Shown here: in pieces, positions 62,776 through 64,000 of the stretch
Numbering within the stretch: the stretch's first letter is position 1
Layout of the letters: each line of letters opens with the position of its first letter
Source of the DNA: Saprospiraceae bacterium
GTDB taxonomy: Bacteria; Bacteroidota; Bacteroidia; Chitinophagales; Saprospiraceae
NCBI GenBank assembly: GCA_016716185.1
Contig: JADJWV010000002.1
Coordinates: 1,216,501-1,280,500, forward strand
Length of the DNA stretch: 64,000 bases
Reading direction: 5' to 3'
Notes under the pieces: model-generated
Databases searched by the model: none
Seen by the model: the letters and a program-made list of their open reading frames with translations, nothing else
What the model was told of the DNA's origin: nothing
Translations under genes and position numbers: made by a program

Positions 62776-63318
62776 ATGAACATAAAAATGAAAGTCTGTA
62801 AGTTTCAAGTTCCACTTGTTTTATTTATGTTATGGATGTGGACATCATGTAAGATGGATGCCCCCGCGAATTTATCTGAAGATGAGCATAAAATATCAGG
62901 AATGCTCGATCAATGGCATGATGCAGCAGCAAAAGCTGATTTTAATGCATATTTTGGTTTTCTTGCGGAGGAGTCGGTATTTATTGGCACGGATGCAACT
63001 GAGAATTGGAATAAAAAAGAGTTCATGGAATTTGCAAAACCCTATTTTGATCGGGGAAAGGCCTGGAGCTTTAAAGCACTTGAAAGAAATATTTATATTT
63101 CTTCATCTTGTGGTTTAGCCTGGTTTGACGAACTGCTCGATACACAAATGAAGATTTGCCGGGGATCCGGAGTTGTTGAAAAAACAGGGGAGGAATGGAA
63201 AATCAGGCATTACGTACTTTCGATGACGATTCCGAATGAATTAGTGGATTCGGTGGTCAGCGTGAAAGCAACCATTGAAGATTCCTTAATGCTAAAAATC
63301 AAACAAGATCCCAATTGA
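62776..63318 (+). CDS. SnoaL-like/NTF2-fold lipoprotein
   Basis: A 180-residue exported lipoprotein; the signal CKFQVPLVLFMLWMWTSCK has its lipobox Cys at about residue 22. The domain has MLDQWHDAAAKADFNAYFGF, SVFIGTDATENWNKKEFMEF, WFDELLDTQMKICRGSGVVE and TGEEWKIRHYVLSMTIPNE, the order of the SnoaL_3-type NTF2 fold. Members bind small ligands or act as isomerases, unknown here. The start at 62776 puts the signal at the N-terminus; the open frame overlaps the previous gene by 20 bp if the earlier Met is used. It is the fourth exported NTF2/SnoaL-like gene in the window. Confidence 0.82.
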   Translation: MNIKMKVCKFQVPLVLFMLWMWTSCKMDAPANLSEDEHKISGMLDQWHDAAAKADFNAYFGFLAEESVFIGTDATENWNKKEFMEFAKPYFDRGKAWSFKALERNIYISSSCGLAWFDELLDTQMKICRGSGVVEKTGEEWKIRHYVLSMTIPNELVDSVVSVKATIEDSLMLKIKQDPN

Positions 63319-63384
63319 GATTGGATAACAAGCGTTGTAACCCAAAGAACAGTGAGATGTATTATGGATATTCATTAAGGTATG

Positions 63385-63870
63385 TTACATCATAAATACT
63401 AATAACATAATAAGTACGAAGACCCATAACAACAATACTGACCAAAACAATACAGTCGGTGAAACGCGGTTGGATTGAGCTCCTAAATTTCTGACCAAAA
63501 CAGCCAATGGCCAACCAAAGGGAAGAGTAAAGGATACAACCAGTGCAGCCGGCCAGAGATCTTCACCTGCCAATTTATCAGCGGGGAGTATTCCAAAAAG
63601 ATGCAGGAGTTCTATAAGGAGTCCACCAGGCAGTCCCATAAGTGGAAAAATACTCAGCACGGTAATGACCAAGGTCCATATGCCAGTTCTCATGAGTTGT
63701 ATAGATTCAGGCACCTTTGCATTCGAGCGCAAATCTTTTATTTGGAAGGTATAGTCGGGTTCCAGTCCATTCCTTTTTTGCTTCTTGTATTGTGCATAAG
63801 CAAGCAATGGAAAGAACAAATAGACAATAACTATAAGTAACCAGAACATAGGATTCGTTTTGATAACCAA
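63385..63870 (-). CDS. Hypothetical membrane protein
   Basis: A 161-residue membrane protein with about four helices (PMFWLLIVIVYLFFPLLAYA, GIWTLVITVLSIFPLMGLPG, WPAALVVSFTLPFGWPLAVL, VLFWSVLLLWVFVLIMLLVF) and a polar segment QYKKQKRNGLEPDYTFQIKD after the first. No family is recognised. The Met at 63849 is an alternative start. It converges with the lipoprotein gene and shares no visible operon. Confidence 0.6.
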   Translation of the reverse strand: MVIKTNPMFWLLIVIVYLFFPLLAYAQYKKQKRNGLEPDYTFQIKDLRSNAKVPESIQLMRTGIWTLVITVLSIFPLMGLPGGLLIELLHLFGILPADKLAGEDLWPAALVVSFTLPFGWPLAVLVRNLGAQSNRVSPTVLFWSVLLLWVFVLIMLLVFMM

Positions 63871-63961
63871 CGAAGTTAATTATTTAAATTGAAATGGATA
63901 TGGAGTCCTAAAAGCTTTATGAATTAAGGGAAATTATTGTTGAGTTTAGAATTAAGGAATC

Positions 63962-64000
63962 ATGACAAACATCCAAATTGACAATATCATTGAACTATGT
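63962..64000 (+). CDS. Start of a gene truncated by the window edge
   Basis: An ATG at 63962 opens a frame (MTNIQIDNIIELC) that runs off the end. Only 13 codons are visible; nothing can be said about its product. It may equally be non-coding. Confidence 0.25.
   Translation, partial: MTNIQIDNIIELC

Noticed and set aside
1..64000. tRNA or rRNA genes, prophage, conjugation genes
   Set aside because: I scanned for recognisable tRNA/rRNA sequences and for phage or conjugation proteins and found none I could support.

Overview
The window looks like a chromosomal segment of a Bacteroidota bacterium, most likely a member of the Saprospiria/Saprospiraceae. The reasons are: several large secreted proteins ending in type IX secretion (T9SS) sorting domains, both type A ('NGIYF'-like ends) and type B (gliding-motility-associated C-terminus); promoter-like TAnnTTTG boxes, the Bacteroidota -7 element, just upstream of many starts; few Shine-Dalgarno sequences; moderately low GC; and typical Bacteroidota families (DUF4153, DUF6624, DKNYY, CotH with a T9SS tail, ECF sigma/anti-sigma pairs). 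I see no rRNA, tRNA, CRISPR array or prophage.

Layout. 0-2 kb: end of a surface polysaccharide locus (Wzz-like C-terminus, O-antigen ligase/polymerase). 2-8 kb: a frameshifted actin-fold-like gene, two SnoaL-fold genes divergent from an ECF sigma factor with a cupin anti-sigma, and a PhzF enzyme. 8-20 kb: a repeat-rich region with two families of palindromic REP-like elements, a REP-associated tyrosine transposase (RAYT) flanked by inverted REPs, a TonB-dependent receptor, an intradiol-dioxygenase-like lipoprotein, two T9SS-exported propeller paralogues and the relic C-terminus of another. 20-30 kb: DUF6624 protein, a small membrane/regulator/DUF4153 cluster with two matching promoter-operators, catalase-peroxidase KatG, a T9SS type B protein and a TerC protein. 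30-50 kb: ChaN-like protein, more T9SS cargo (including CotH and Asp-box proteins), gamma-glutamyltransferase, N-formylglutamate amidohydrolase-like protein, a membrane-anchored winged-helix regulator and a ketopantoate-reductase-like enzyme. 50-64 kb: an almost entirely plus-strand run of small detoxification or modification genes (five of the window's six GNAT acetyltransferases, DinB, YjdF-like, PhnA-like), a TPR-adenylate cyclase, and small membrane or lipoproteins.

Two themes cut across the window. First, nine genes are broken by an apparent single-base indel while both halves remain good family matches. In four of them, lengthening an A5 run to A6 restores the gene, which points to homopolymer undercalls in the assembly more than to gene decay. 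Second, intergenic spaces are full of short-word tandem arrays (AAAGCTT, AAAAGTC, GGCAGTT, ACCAACA and GCCTACA words) and REP-like hairpins, some nested, duplicated or carrying a promoter. The REP/RAYT system with its expanded variants, and the paired operator that overlaps two -7 boxes, are the most interesting signals. All calls rest on reading the sequence; no database search was run.
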